From Eubacterium sp. (GTDB taxonomy: Bacteria > Bacillota > Clostridia > Lachnospirales > Lachnospiraceae), in NCBI GenBank assembly GCA_017433825.1, contig JAFRGL010000012.1, positions 1 to 64,000 on the forward strand: a DNA stretch of 64,000 nt. Direction: 5' to 3'. The position numbers and the translations under genes were made by a program. How positions within the stretch are numbered: position 1 is the first letter of the stretch; every line of letters begins with the position of its first letter. Shown here piece after piece: positions 1 through 9,094 of the stretch. The notes beneath the pieces were generated by a model. It ran no database searches and was not told the origin of the DNA. It saw nothing but the letters and a program-made list of their open reading frames with translations.

Positions 1-142
1 AAGCGTGAAGCCCCCCTTAAGATGAGATATCCCATTCGAAAGAAGTAAGACCCCTTGGAGAGTACGAGGTAGATAGGGCAGAGGTGTAAGCGCAGCAATG
101 CGGAAGCTGACTGCTACTAATCGGTCGAGGGCGTGATCATTA
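1..142 (+). rRNA. rrl: 23S rRNA, 3' end (partial)
   Basis: The first ~140 bases match the conserved 3' terminal region of bacterial 23S rRNA as I know it, including the GTGAAGCCCCCCT-like segment, AAGACCCCT and the near-terminal CTACTAATCGGTCGAGG. The 5' part lies outside the window. The exact 3' end is an estimate by analogy with other 23S genes. A tRNA gene starts about 35 bases later, so no 5S rRNA fits between them. Confidence 0.93.
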
Positions 143-176
143 CCTGATTCAAAAGTGTGTGCGGTTCAAGGTTCAT

Positions 177-248
<72 letters not shown>

Positions 249-253
249 TTTAT

Positions 254-325
254 GGCTCCGTGGTCAAGCGGTCAAGACATCGCCCTTTCACGGCGGTAAC
301 ACGGGTTCGATTCCCGTCGGAGTCA
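254..325 (+). tRNA. tRNA-Glu (TTC)
   Basis: Acceptor arms GGCTCCG and CGGAGTC pair with one G-T. The anticodon loop CTTTCAC gives TTC. The T arm ACGGGTTCGATTCCCGT is canonical. CCA is not encoded. It starts five bases after tRNA-Asn, so both are processed from one transcript. Confidence 0.95.
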
Positions 326-335
326 TTATTTTATT

Positions 336-407
336 GGCGCGATAGCCAAGTGGTAAGGCAATGGTCTGCAACACCAGTATCCACCGGTTCAAATCCGGTT
401 CGCGCCT
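336..407 (+). tRNA. tRNA-Cys (GCA)
   Basis: Acceptor arms GGCGCGA and TCGCGCC pair fully. The anticodon loop CTGCAAC gives GCA. The T arm CCGGTTCAAATCCGG is canonical. CCA is not encoded. It is the last tRNA of the rRNA-linked cluster and is followed at once by a terminator. Confidence 0.95.
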
Positions 408-415
408 CTTTCAGG

Positions 416-439
416 CCCAGGTTTTACCTGGGTTTTTTT
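416..439 (+). terminator. Rho-independent terminator of the rRNA-tRNA operon
   Basis: The inverted repeat CCCAGG / CCTGGG with a short TTTTA loop is followed by seven T residues. It lies nine bases after tRNA-Cys and closes the 23S-tRNA transcription unit. Confidence 0.9.
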
Positions 440-533
440 ATGCGTAAGTGCATATTTTTTCAATTAGTGCTTTATATTTCCGAAGATTTATGGTAATATG
501 TCTTAAGTATTTTTATTTTGAGGAATTTGGAAA

Positions 534-2237
534 ATGAAATTTTCAGAGATGCCTTATGCAAGACCTGACATTAAAGAAGTTCAGGAAAGCATGAAAAACC
601 TTATAAACCGACTGAACAGTGCTGCCGATTATGCAGAAGCCAAAGAAGTCTTTATGGAATCACAGACGCTTTCCAAGCATATCGCAACCCTTGGCACCCT
701 TGTGTCTGTAAGACACTCTATCGATACCCGGGATGCGTTTTATGACGAGGAGCAGAAGTTCTGGAACAATACCGCCCCCGAACTGCAGGTTTACGAGCAG
801 GGATGGGTTATGGCTATGCTTGCTTCCCCCTTCCGAAAAGATTTCGAAGCGGAATTCGGCAGCCTTTATTTTGTAAATGCGGAGATGGCGCTGAAAACCT
901 TTGACGAGAAGATTGTGCCGGACCTGCAGAAAGAGAACCAGCTGACGGACGAATATGAAAACCTGCTGGCTTCCGCGCAGATTCCCTTTAACGGCGGAAC
1001 CTATACCCTTTCCCAGCTGACCCCGTACAAGACGGATGCCGACGATGCGGTACGTCTGGCGGCCTGGAAGGCGGAAGGACAGTGGTATAAGGACAACCAG
1101 GCGGATCTGGACAGGCTGTACGACGAGCTGGTGCATTTAAGGGATGAAATGGGCAGGAAGCTCGGCTATGACGGCTATACGCAGCTGGGTTATTACCGTA
1201 TGTCCAGGAACTGCTTCACCAAGGAAGACGTGGAGAAGTTCCGCAAGGCCGTGGTGGAATACCTGGTTCCCGTTGCTGACAAGATTTACAGGAAACAGGC
1301 AGAACGTCTCGGCAAAGCCTATCCTATGAGCTTCGCTGACAATGCACTGGAATTCCGTTCCGGCAATCCCAGGCCTGCGGGCAGCCCTGAAGATATCCTG
1401 GCGGCAGGAAAGAAGTTTTATGAAGAGCTTTCCCCGGAAACCGGTGAATTTTTCAATGTCATGCTGGACAATGAGCTCCTGGACGTGTACTCTACGGAAG
1501 GAAAGCAGGCAGGCGGCTACTGCACCGGCCTCTTTGATTACGAAGTACCCTTTATTTTCGCCAATTTCAACGGCACCCAGGGAGACGTGGAGGTAGTTAC
1601 CCACGAAGCCGGCCATGCCTTTGAAGCATATACCAACCGGAAGCGCATTCCGATTGATTATATCTGGCCCAGTATGGAATCCTGTGAAGTGCATTCCATG
1701 TCCATGGAATTTTTCGCATGGCCCTGGGCAGAGGATTTCTTCGGCAAGGATGCCAGAAAGTTCCGTTACAGCCACCTTGCATCGGCGCTGACCTTCATTC
1801 CCTATGGCACGATGGTGGACCATTTCCAGCACGTGGTGTATGAGAAGCCGCAGATGACGCCGAAGGAGCGTCACGGCGTATGGAAAGAACTGCTCGGCAT
1901 TTACATGCCCTGGATGAAGCTGGACGGCGATATCCCCTTCTATTCGGAAGGAGAAGGCTGGCAGAGACAGCACCATATTTATTCCAGTCCTTTCTACTAT
2001 ATCGACTACTGCCTGGCGCAGACCGTATCCCTGGAGTTCTGGGCTATGATTCAGGAAGACCAGAAGAATGCCTGGAAGCATTATATGGACTATACGGTGC
2101 AGGGCGGAAGCCGGACCTTTACCGAACTTCTGAAAAATGCAGGACTGGACAGCCCCTTCGACGGCGATACGCTGAAGAATGTATGCGCTGCCGCGGACAA
2201 ATGGCTGGACGCCTATGACCTGACCGGCATTGAGTAA
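534..2237 (+). CDS. pepF: M3 family oligoendopeptidase (PepF-like)
   Basis: A cytosolic zinc metallopeptidase of 567 residues that by family cleaves short oligopeptides. The zinc motif HEAGH is at residues 357-361, and an ExxSxxxE pattern begins at E385, where M3 enzymes place the third zinc ligand. No signal peptide is visible. Length fits the M3B group (about 560-600). The ATG at 534 follows a GAGGA-type ribosome site. The gene precedes a full oligopeptide importer, so hydrolysis of imported peptides is the likely job; the exact specificity cannot be read from sequence. The large minus-strand reading frames over this gene are codon-usage shadows. Confidence 0.93.
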   Translation: MKFSEMPYARPDIKEVQESMKNLINRLNSAADYAEAKEVFMESQTLSKHIATLGTLVSVRHSIDTRDAFYDEEQKFWNNTAPELQVYEQGWVMAMLASPFRKDFEAEFGSLYFVNAEMALKTFDEKIVPDLQKENQLTDEYENLLASAQIPFNGGTYTLSQLTPYKTDADDAVRLAAWKAEGQWYKDNQADLDRLYDELVHLRDEMGRKLGYDGYTQLGYYRMSRNCFTKEDVEKFRKAVVEYLVPVADKIYRKQAERLGKAYPMSFADNALEFRSGNPRPAGSPEDILAAGKKFYEELSPETGEFFNVMLDNELLDVYSTEGKQAGGYCTGLFDYEVPFIFANFNGTQGDVEVVTHEAGHAFEAYTNRKRIPIDYIWPSMESCEVHSMSMEFFAWPWAEDFFGKDARKFRYSHLASALTFIPYGTMVDHFQHVVYEKPQMTPKERHGVWKELLGIYMPWMKLDGDIPFYSEGEGWQRQHHIYSSPFYYIDYCLAQTVSLEFWAMIQEDQKNAWKHYMDYTVQGGSRTFTELLKNAGLDSPFDGDTLKNVCAAADKWLDAYDLTGIE

Positions 2238-2238
2238 T

Positions 2239-2649
2239 ATGAAGGATAAAACGCTGCTGTTTGTGCGGATTGCCTGTGTGGTCCTTGTAGCGGTTATTGT
2301 TTTAAAGGGCTGCAGCGATACGCTGGCCATGCGCAACTGTTTCTACGTCCTGATTCCTTATATCCTGGAAGTGGTTTTCACCTTTGTTACCATCGGATAC
2401 CTGGTGAAGAAGCACACGACCCCCAATAAGGATATCGAGAAGAGGGCCGGACATATACTGCTGGGAGTGACGTTTTTCCTCTTCGTTTTTACGGCTGCGG
2501 CCGTTATCGCCATGATTGTCTTCCTGGTGCTCAACGCGGGCACGGTTCTGGAAGGCAGCTGGCAGTATCCGCTGATTATCGCGGCAGACACCGTGGCGGC
2601 GGTCCTGGTATTTCTGCTTCGGAAGAAGCTGAAAGCCGGGGAAATCTGA
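2239..2649 (+). CDS. Small integral membrane protein, unknown function
   Basis: 136 residues with about four hydrophobic segments: near residues 7-25, 31-55, 71-95 and 105-125. A charged KKHTTPNKDIEKR loop separates the first pair from the second. I do not recognise a family. The ATG at 2239 starts one base after the peptidase stop codon; an in-frame TTG at 2230 would overlap the peptidase and is less likely. The spacing implies translational coupling with the peptidase. It could be a DUF-type four-helix membrane protein. Confidence 0.7.
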   Translation: MKDKTLLFVRIACVVLVAVIVLKGCSDTLAMRNCFYVLIPYILEVVFTFVTIGYLVKKHTTPNKDIEKRAGHILLGVTFFLFVFTAAAVIAMIVFLVLNAGTVLEGSWQYPLIIAADTVAAVLVFLLRKKLKAGEI

Positions 2650-2664
2650 TTATACTGTTATCAT

Positions 2665-2680
2665 CGGACCTTCAGGTCCG
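2665..2680 (+). other. Short hairpin ahead of the peptide-binding protein gene
   Basis: CGGACC-TTCA-GGTCCG forms a perfect 6-bp stem in the gap between the membrane protein gene and the binding-protein gene. No T-run follows, so it is not a clear terminator. It could mark an mRNA processing or stabilising site at the 5' end of the opp transcript. Confidence 0.4.
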
Positions 2681-2711
2681 TTGAGAAATAAAAGAAAGGA
2701 AGGATTTTGTA

Positions 2712-5051
2712 ATGAAGAAAATTCTTGCACTGGTTCTTACCGGAGTAATGTGCGTAGGACTTCTTTCAGCGTGTGGAAACGGCGGCAGCTCTGACAGCTC
2801 TGCCAAATCCGAATCCACTGCAGCTTCTTCTGCTGTATCTGAAGCCTCTACTGCATCTGCTTCTGAAACGGAACCCACACCCGTGAGGGACGAGAATACT
2901 CCTCTGGTAGTAGGCTACAGCCCGTTCTCAGAGAAGTTCTCCCCGTTCTTCTCCAGCACTGCCTATGACCAGGATGTATGGGCAATGACAGCTATTTCAC
3001 TGCTGACATCCGATCGTCAGGGCGCCATCATCTACAAGGGCATCGAGGGCGAAACCATTCCTTACAACGGAACGGATTACACCTACTACGGACCCGCTGA
3101 CCTTGAGATCGTGGAAAATGAAGACGGCACCGTTGATTACAACTTCACCATGAGAGATGACCTTGTATTCTCTGATGGCACACCCATCACCATCGACGAC
3201 GTTATCTTCACCATGTACGTTTACGCCGATCCTACCTATGACGGCGCAACAACCCTGTTCTCCCTGCCTATCGAAGGCATGGAAGAGTACCGTACCGGTA
3301 TTGACAAGGTTATCAACCTGATGCAGAACGCCGGCCCGGACAACACCGATTTCACCTACTGGACCCAGGAAATGCAGGATGCTTTCTGGAATCTGGAAAA
3401 TGTAGCCCCCAAGGCTATTGCGGAAGAAATCGTTAAGTACTGCGTAGACAACGGTTACAATGAAGAAGGCGACATCACAGGCGCTGCCGGCAACTGGGGA
3501 TTCTCCATTCCCGAGAACGGCACCATCGATGATTTCGCAGAAGCCCTGAAGGAAGCATATGCCGGCGACATGATCTCCATGATCGAGACCGAGAATGCAG
3601 GCAGCTCCGTTGCTGATTTCCTTCCGGATTATGAGAAATTCGAAGAGTACGTTGAGTACGCTGAGTCTGCTCCGAACATCACCGGTATCGTTAAGACCGG
3701 CGACTACAGCATGACCGTTAAGCTTACCGAGGTAAGCGCAACCGCCATCTACAGCCTGGGCGTTCCGATTGCTCCTCTTCACTACTACGGCGAAGTTGAC
3801 AAATATGATTACGACAACAACATGTTCGGTTTCACCAAGGGTGACCTTTCCCATGTTCGTTCCGTAACCACCAAGCCCATGGGCGCTGGTCCTTACAAGT
3901 TCGTTAAGTTTGAGAACGGTACTGTTTACTTCGAGGCCAATGATCTTTACTTCAAGGGCGCTCCGAAGACCAAGTACATCAACTTCCTGCAGAGCCAGGA
4001 TGCCGATAAGCTGAACGGCGTTATCACCGGCACTGTCGACATTACCGACCCGTCCTTCTCCAATGATACCATCGCGGCTATCGAAAAGGCCAACGGCGGC
4101 GAGCTGAACGGCGATGTTATCACCGTTAACACCGTTGACAACCTTGGCTACGGCTACATTGGTATCAACTCCAAGAACGTATGCGTCAGCGGAGAACGTG
4201 GTTCCGATGCTTCCAAGAACCTCAGAAGAGCATTCGCTACCGTATTCTCCGTATACCGTGAGCTGGCTGTAAGATCCTACTACGGCGAGCGCGCAAGCGT
4301 TATCAACTACCCGATTTCCAATACTTCCTGGGCAGCCCCGCAGGCAACTGATGACGGTTACCAGGTAGCATTCTCCGTAGACGTGGACGGCAATCCGATT
4401 TACACCTCCGACATGACTGACGAGGAGAAATATGATGCCGCCCTCCAGGCAGCTCTCGGATTCTTCGAGGCAGCTGGCTACACCGTTGAAGACGGCAAGC
4501 TGACCGCTGCTCCCGAAGGCGCTGCCCTTGAGTACGAAGTTCTGATCCCCGGCGACGGCACAGGCGATCATCCGTCCTTCATGATCCTTACCGAGGCTCG
4601 TGATGCCCTTGCCAAGATCGGCATGAAGCTCATCGTTACCGACCTTACCAACAGCGCAGACCTGTGGACCGCTCTTGATGCTCAGGAAGCTGAAATGTGG
4701 TGTGCAGCCTGGGGCGCTTCCGTAGACCCGGATATGTATCAGATTTACTTTGCTGATACTGCCAACGGCGGAGCAAACGCAGGCAAGGATTCTTTCAGAT
4801 ACGGCATTCAGGACGAAGATCTGGATACCATGATTATTCAGGCCAGGAAGTCTCTTGACCAGAGCTACAGAAAGACCCTCTACAAAGCTTGTCTTGATAT
4901 CATCATTGACTGGGCAGATGAAGTCCCGGTATATCAGCGTCAGAACGCTATCATCTTCTCCAGCGAGCGTGTTGATCTGGATACTGTAACTCCGGATATC
5001 ACCACCTTCTATGGATGGATGTCTGAGATTGAGAACACTGTTCTTAAATAA
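2712..5051 (+). CDS. oppA: Oligopeptide ABC transporter substrate-binding lipoprotein (SBP family 5)
   Basis: Extracytoplasmic lipoprotein of 779 residues that by family captures oligopeptides for the OppBCDF importer. The lipoprotein signal ends in LLSAC with the lipidated cysteine at residue 21. A Ser/Ala-rich linker (about residues 25-60) precedes the domain. Family 5 features include the DLVFSDGTPITIDDVIFTM segment and a C-terminal region ending FYGWMSEIENTVLK. At 779 residues it is longer than typical OppA (about 540-600), with extra sequence around residues 195-325. Codon usage is strongly biased, which suggests high expression. The ATG has an AAGGAAGG ribosome site. The peptide substrate is inferred from the neighbouring peptidase. 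Confidence 0.93.
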   Translation: MKKILALVLTGVMCVGLLSACGNGGSSDSSAKSESTAASSAVSEASTASASETEPTPVRDENTPLVVGYSPFSEKFSPFFSSTAYDQDVWAMTAISLLTSDRQGAIIYKGIEGETIPYNGTDYTYYGPADLEIVENEDGTVDYNFTMRDDLVFSDGTPITIDDVIFTMYVYADPTYDGATTLFSLPIEGMEEYRTGIDKVINLMQNAGPDNTDFTYWTQEMQDAFWNLENVAPKAIAEEIVKYCVDNGYNEEGDITGAAGNWGFSIPENGTIDDFAEALKEAYAGDMISMIETENAGSSVADFLPDYEKFEEYVEYAESAPNITGIVKTGDYSMTVKLTEVSATAIYSLGVPIAPLHYYGEVDKYDYDNNMFGFTKGDLSHVRSVTTKPMGAGPYKFVKFENGTVYFEANDLYFKGAPKTKYINFLQSQDADKLNGVITGTVDITDPSFSNDTIAAIEKANGGELNGDVITVNTVDNLGYGYIGINSKNVCVSGERGSDASKNLRRAFATVFSVYRELAVRSYYGERASVINYPISNTSWAAPQATDDGYQVAFSVDVDGNPIYTSDMTDEEKYDAALQAALGFFEAAGYTVEDGKLTAAPEGAALEYEVLIPGDGTGDHPSFMILTEARDALAKIGMKLIVTDLTNSADLWTALDAQEAEMWCAAWGASVDPDMYQIYFADTANGGANAGKDSFRYGIQDEDLDTMIIQARKSLDQSYRKTLYKACLDIIIDWADEVPVYQRQNAIIFSSERVDLDTVTPDITTFYGWMSEIENTVLK

Positions 5052-5084
5052 TTTCGGTTAATCTGATGATTGATTTCTAAGACT

Positions 5085-5113
5085 CACCCCGGCAGTTTTA
5101 TACTGCCGGGGTG
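5085..5113 (+). other. Strong intercistronic hairpin between oppA and oppB
   Basis: CACCCCGGCAGT and ACTGCCGGGGTG form a perfect 12-bp stem with a TTTAT loop. It is followed by GTATCGGC rather than a T-run. Such hairpins between a binding-protein gene and its permease genes are known to stabilise the upstream mRNA or partly terminate transcription, which raises binding protein over permease. That role is inferred here. Confidence 0.75.
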
Positions 5114-5259
5114 TATCGGCAATTTAATTATCTGCCCTCAATTGCAGCTATATATCGGAGAAAGGCTGAAAAGCGTCTCCTTTTTTCAGTTTATGGAGAC
5201 ACGAAGGCCCGCTTTTGTCCGATGTATAGCTTGTCAGGCGGGGAAGGGAGGTTTGTAAC

Positions 5260-6246
5260 TTGCGTAAATACATCATAAAATGGGTATTATGGTCTATTCT
5301 GATACTCTTTCTTGTAGCATTTGTTATCTATGCACTGATGCGGTGCCTGCCGACTTCCTATATTGAAGCAATGGCCAGGCAGCAGTCCATGCAGCCGGGA
5401 TCAAAATCCTTCGAGGAGTGGATGGTGCAGCTTTCAGCCATGTACAACATGGACAAGGGAATTGTACCCGGTTATTTCCACTGGCTCGGCCAGATGTTCA
5501 CCGGGAATTTCGGCGACAGCTGGTATTATACGGTTCCTGTTGTTGAATTATTCCACCGGACGGTATGGCTGTCCTTTATAATGGGCGCTATTTCCTTTGT
5601 TCTGGAGCTCCTGATTGCGATTCCTCTCGGCATAATCGCAGCCACGAAGCAATACACGAAGGCGGACTATACGATTTCCATTGTCGCACTGGCAGGTATA
5701 TCCCTGCCTACGTTCTTCTTCGCTTCGCTTCTGAAACTGGTATTCTCCGTGAAGCTCGGCTGGTTTGACCTGTACGGCCTGGTCGGGCGGAACTATGAAC
5801 AGCTGTCCGCTGCAGGAAAGTTCGCGGATAAGGCAAACCATCTTGTCTTACCGATTATTGTCCTTGTCGTTATCAGTATCGGCGGACTGATGCGTTATAC
5901 CCGTACGAATATGCTGGAGGTCTTAAATGCGGACTATATCCGTACAGCCAGGGCCAAGGGCCTTTCGGAACGGAAGGTTATCTATCACCATGCTTTCCGG
6001 AATACGCTGATTCCGCTGGTAACCATCATCGGCGGTTCGCTTCCCGGACTGTTTTCCGGCGCGCTGATTACGGAGACACTATTCGGCATACCGGGTATCG
6101 GCTACACTTCCTACAACTGTATGATTGGCGGCGATATCCCGTTCTCCATGTTCTATCTGGTATTCCTGGCGATCCTTACGCTCGCAGGCAACCTGATTTC
6201 GGACATCCTGTACGCGGTGGTGGATCCCCGTGTACGTATATCATAA
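5260..6246 (+). CDS. oppB: Oligopeptide ABC transporter permease, OppB type
   Basis: Inner-membrane permease of 328 residues with about six transmembrane segments. The cytoplasmic coupling loop contains NADYIRTARAKGLSERKV, the EAA-type motif that contacts the ATPases. An amphipathic N-terminal helix is followed by TM1 at about residues 8-28. The start is TTG at 5260, supported by a GGGAGG ribosome site eight bases upstream and by the family N-terminus. It is preceded by about 200 bases of leader after oppA that contains a strong hairpin. It partners with OppC. Confidence 0.93.
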   Translation: MRKYIIKWVLWSILILFLVAFVIYALMRCLPTSYIEAMARQQSMQPGSKSFEEWMVQLSAMYNMDKGIVPGYFHWLGQMFTGNFGDSWYYTVPVVELFHRTVWLSFIMGAISFVLELLIAIPLGIIAATKQYTKADYTISIVALAGISLPTFFFASLLKLVFSVKLGWFDLYGLVGRNYEQLSAAGKFADKANHLVLPIIVLVVISIGGLMRYTRTNMLEVLNADYIRTARAKGLSERKVIYHHAFRNTLIPLVTIIGGSLPGLFSGALITETLFGIPGIGYTSYNCMIGGDIPFSMFYLVFLAILTLAGNLISDILYAVVDPRVRIS

Positions 6247-6264
6247 GGGAAGGAGGACTTGCAA

Positions 6265-7923
6265 GTGAGCGATTTCGAAGAGAAAAATACGAATCAGGAA
6301 CCGGAAGAGCAGCAGTACTCCTTAAATGATGACCGACGAGTCAAGGTCCTTTCTCCGAATGCGCTGGTAATGAAGCGTTTCTTCAGAAACAAGGTTGCGG
6401 TTGTCGGCATGATTATCCTGATCTTCATGTTCGCCTTTTCCTTTATCGGCGGCGTGATTTCACCTTATGACCAGGACCAGTTTTTCTACCGGGAAGAAGC
6501 CATGTCCAGGGAGTTTGCCGTTGTATCGGAAAACAAGGATTTCCGTTACGTGGCCAACGACTCTTCCTTTAACTCCATTATCCAGGCACAGATGAACCTG
6601 GGTATCCAGACGAAGAGCGATACCTTTTCCTACAAGGATGTTACCTACGATCTGAAACAGGAAGGAGAAGATTTCTACGGTGCCTATAAGGACGGGGAAA
6701 TCATCGGCATTGCCTATAAGGATGTTATTACACCTTCCAAAGACAACAGCACCTTCCCCTTTGATTTCATGTACAGCGCCCTTACCGCCTATACCAACGG
6801 CAAAACAGCTTTTAACGTAGGCGCTGACAAATACACGATTGACGCGGAGGGCGGCATTTCCAAAGGAACGGAAGACATCGGTTACGTCAGCCGTTACGTG
6901 GTAAAGGCCATCATGCCGGATATCTTCCTGTCCAGGGATTTCAAGGAAAAACTGGTGGCAGCCATTGAAAGCGGTGATACCGAGTTTACCTATACCGATG
7001 AGAGCCTGATTTCCGATGAGGTCACCGAAGACGAAGGCGTAGATGAAGAACTGCTGGAAGCCGTGGAAATGGTGGAAGGCGAGGAAGCGGCAGAAGCGGC
7101 AGAAGCAGCAGCTTCCTCAGCAACGGCCGAATACACCATCGAAAGAGGCCAGAACCATGAAAACTGGGTTATCAAGCAGGAAATGATGACCAGAAGATAC
7201 GATACCTATTCCAGCCCGTCCAAAACCCATCCCCTGGGCACGGACAAATACGGCATGGATATGCTGACGCGTCTGATGTACGGCGGCCGTGTATCCCTGT
7301 ATATCGGCTTCATCGTTGTTATCATTGAAACCCTGCTGGGCGTAGTCATGGGCGGCCTTGCCGGTTACTTCGGTGGCTGGGTGGATATGCTCATCATGCG
7401 TATTGTTGACGTGTTCTACTGTATTCCCAGCATGCCTATTATCATCATACTGGGCGCTGCAATGGATGCGCAGCGTGTAGACCCCTCCATCCGTATGCTT
7501 TACCTGATGCTCATTCTGGGTGTTCTGGGCTGGGCCGGTATTGCACGTATGGTCAGAGGCCAGATCCTTTCCTTACGTGAACAGGAATTCATGGCGGCGG
7601 CGGAAGCCACGGGCTTACGCGCATCGAAGCGTATTTTCAAACACCTTATCCCGAATGTACTGCCGCAGCTGATCGTTAACTGCACCATGGGTCTGGGCAG
7701 CGTAATCATTACGGAAGCAACCTTGTCCTTCTTAGGCCTGGGTGTTAAGTTCCCCTTCGCTTCCTGGGGCAACATCATCAACGATGTTAACAATACATTC
7801 GTACTTACAACCTACTGGTTCATCTGGATTCCCGCCGGTGTACTCCTCTTGCTGACGGTTCTGGCATTCAACCTGGTAGGCGACGGTCTCCGGGACGCGT
7901 TCGACCCGAAGATGAAACGGTAA
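6265..7923 (+). CDS. oppC: Oligopeptide ABC transporter permease, OppC type, with large extracytoplasmic insertion
   Basis: Permease partner of OppB, 552 residues, against about 300-350 for usual OppC. TM1 lies at about residues 43-65. The conserved HPLGTD motif, normally soon after TM1, appears only at residue 322, so about 250 residues separate them. That insert would be outside the membrane and includes a very acidic, Ala/Glu-rich stretch (about residues 250-285). The remaining core has five transmembrane segments and the EAA loop MAAAEATGLRASKRI. The GTG at 6265 is preferred: AGGAGGA ends seven bases upstream, while an in-frame TTG at 6259 would be too close. Confidence 0.9.
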   Translation: MSDFEEKNTNQEPEEQQYSLNDDRRVKVLSPNALVMKRFFRNKVAVVGMIILIFMFAFSFIGGVISPYDQDQFFYREEAMSREFAVVSENKDFRYVANDSSFNSIIQAQMNLGIQTKSDTFSYKDVTYDLKQEGEDFYGAYKDGEIIGIAYKDVITPSKDNSTFPFDFMYSALTAYTNGKTAFNVGADKYTIDAEGGISKGTEDIGYVSRYVVKAIMPDIFLSRDFKEKLVAAIESGDTEFTYTDESLISDEVTEDEGVDEELLEAVEMVEGEEAAEAAEAAASSATAEYTIERGQNHENWVIKQEMMTRRYDTYSSPSKTHPLGTDKYGMDMLTRLMYGGRVSLYIGFIVVIIETLLGVVMGGLAGYFGGWVDMLIMRIVDVFYCIPSMPIIIILGAAMDAQRVDPSIRMLYLMLILGVLGWAGIARMVRGQILSLREQEFMAAAEATGLRASKRIFKHLIPNVLPQLIVNCTMGLGSVIITEATLSFLGLGVKFPFASWGNIINDVNNTFVLTTYWFIWIPAGVLLLLTVLAFNLVGDGLRDAFDPKMKR

Positions 7924-7939
7924 GGAGGGAGGCAGAAAG

Positions 7940-9094
7940 ATGGCTAAGAAAAAAGATGACGGCTATATGTCTGCTCGGGAATCCCGACGAATTGCCAAAG
8001 AAAACCGTGCGATTACCAATAAGTTAGAGAAGAAGTACAAAAGAAAGAATGTTCCCGAAGAGGAATTCCTGACCCAGATGAAGGATCCGGGCAATACGCT
8101 GGAAATCGACAACCTGCATACCTACTTCTTCACCGACGTAGGTACCGTGCATGCGGTGGACGGCGTGTCCTTCAACGTTCCCACCGGAATGACCGTGGGC
8201 GTTGTGGGTGAGTCGGGCTGCGGAAAGTCCGTAACCAGCCTTTCCATCATGCAGCTTCTGCAGCATCCTCAGGGCCAGATCGTGGAAGGCGAAATCCGCC
8301 TGAACATGAAAAACGGCAAGGCCTATGACATTGCGAAGATGACAAACGAGGCAATGCAGCATTTGAGGGGCAATTACATCTCCATGATTTTCCAGGAGCC
8401 CATGACCAGTCTGAACCCGGTATTCCGTATCGGTGAACAGCTGGACGAGGTTATTGCCCTGCATGACGGTTCCGGAATGTCAAAAGAAGCCATCAAGGCA
8501 AGAACCATTGAGCTTCTGAAGATGGCCGGTATCGCCAACAGCGAAGGCGTGTACAGCATGTTCCCCCACGAACTTTCGGGCGGTATGCGTCAGCGTGTCA
8601 TGATCGCCATGGCGCTTTCCTGCAACCCGCAGCTTATCATTGCGGATGAGCCTACTACAGCGCTGGACGTTACCATCCAGGCGCAGATTCTGGACCTTCT
8701 CCGCCAGCTCAAAGACAGGATTAATTCCTCCATCATGCTGATCACCCATGATCTGGGCGTTATCGCGGAGATGGCGGATTATGTAGTCGTTATGTACGCA
8801 GGCCGTATCGTGGAAAAAGGCACGGCGGAAGAGGTCTTTGCCCATCCGTCACATCCTTATACCATCGGTCTTATGGCCAGCAAACCTGCCGTGGGCAGAA
8901 AGGTGGAGCGTCTGTATTCCATCCCCGGCAAGGTTCCCAATCCCATCAATATGCCGGACTACTGCTATTTCAAGGACAGATGCGAAATGCAGTGCGAGCT
9001 TTGCAGCGGCAGTTATCCCGAAGTGGTGAAGCTGTCGGAGACCCACGAGGTCAGCTGCTACCGGCATTATAAAGAGAGAAAGGGGGAAGAATAA
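7940..9094 (+). CDS. oppD: Oligopeptide ABC transporter ATP-binding protein, OppD type
   Basis: Cytoplasmic ATPase of 384 residues. The Walker A motif GESGCGKS begins at residue 90, the signature LSGGM at residue 212, followed by Walker [13 protein letters not shown]. The C-terminal extension carries the Cys-rich oligopeptide-transporter segment ([14 protein letters not shown]) that in this family often holds a metal or Fe-S site. An unusual basic, Lys/Arg-rich N-terminal extension of about 50 residues precedes the ABC domain. The ATG follows an AAGGAGGG site. The gene directly abuts oppF. Confidence 0.94.
   Translation: MAKKKDDGYMSARESRRIAKENRAITNKLEKKYKRKNVPEEEFLTQMKDPGNTLEIDNLHTYFFTDVGTVHAVDGVSFNVPTGMTVGVVGESGCGKSVTSLSIMQLLQHPQGQIVEGEIRLNMKNGKAYDIAKMTNEAMQHLRGNYISMIFQEPMTSLNPVFRIGEQLDEVIALHDGSGMSKEAIKARTIELLKMAGIANSEGVYSMFPHELSGGMRQRVMIAMALSCNPQLIIADEPTTALDVTIQAQILDLLRQLKDRINSSIMLITHDLGVIAEMADYVVVMYAGRIVEKGTAEEVFAHPSHPYTIGLMASKPAVGRKVERLYSIPGKVPNPINMPDYCYFKDRCEMQCELCSGSYPEVVKLSETHEVSCYRHYKERKGEE

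Noticed and set aside
1137..2336. Minus-strand open frame of about 400 codons opposite the M3 peptidase
   Set aside because: It is a codon-bias shadow of pepF with no recognisable domain or ribosome site. The same holds for long antisense frames opposite oppA (2997-4571), groEL (55008-56306) and the third CotH gene (57132-58742).
5070..5258. Open frame of 62 codons between oppA and oppB
   Set aside because: It runs through the strong 12-bp hairpin, has no good ribosome site and a low-complexity, Cys-scattered product. It is probably untranslated leader.
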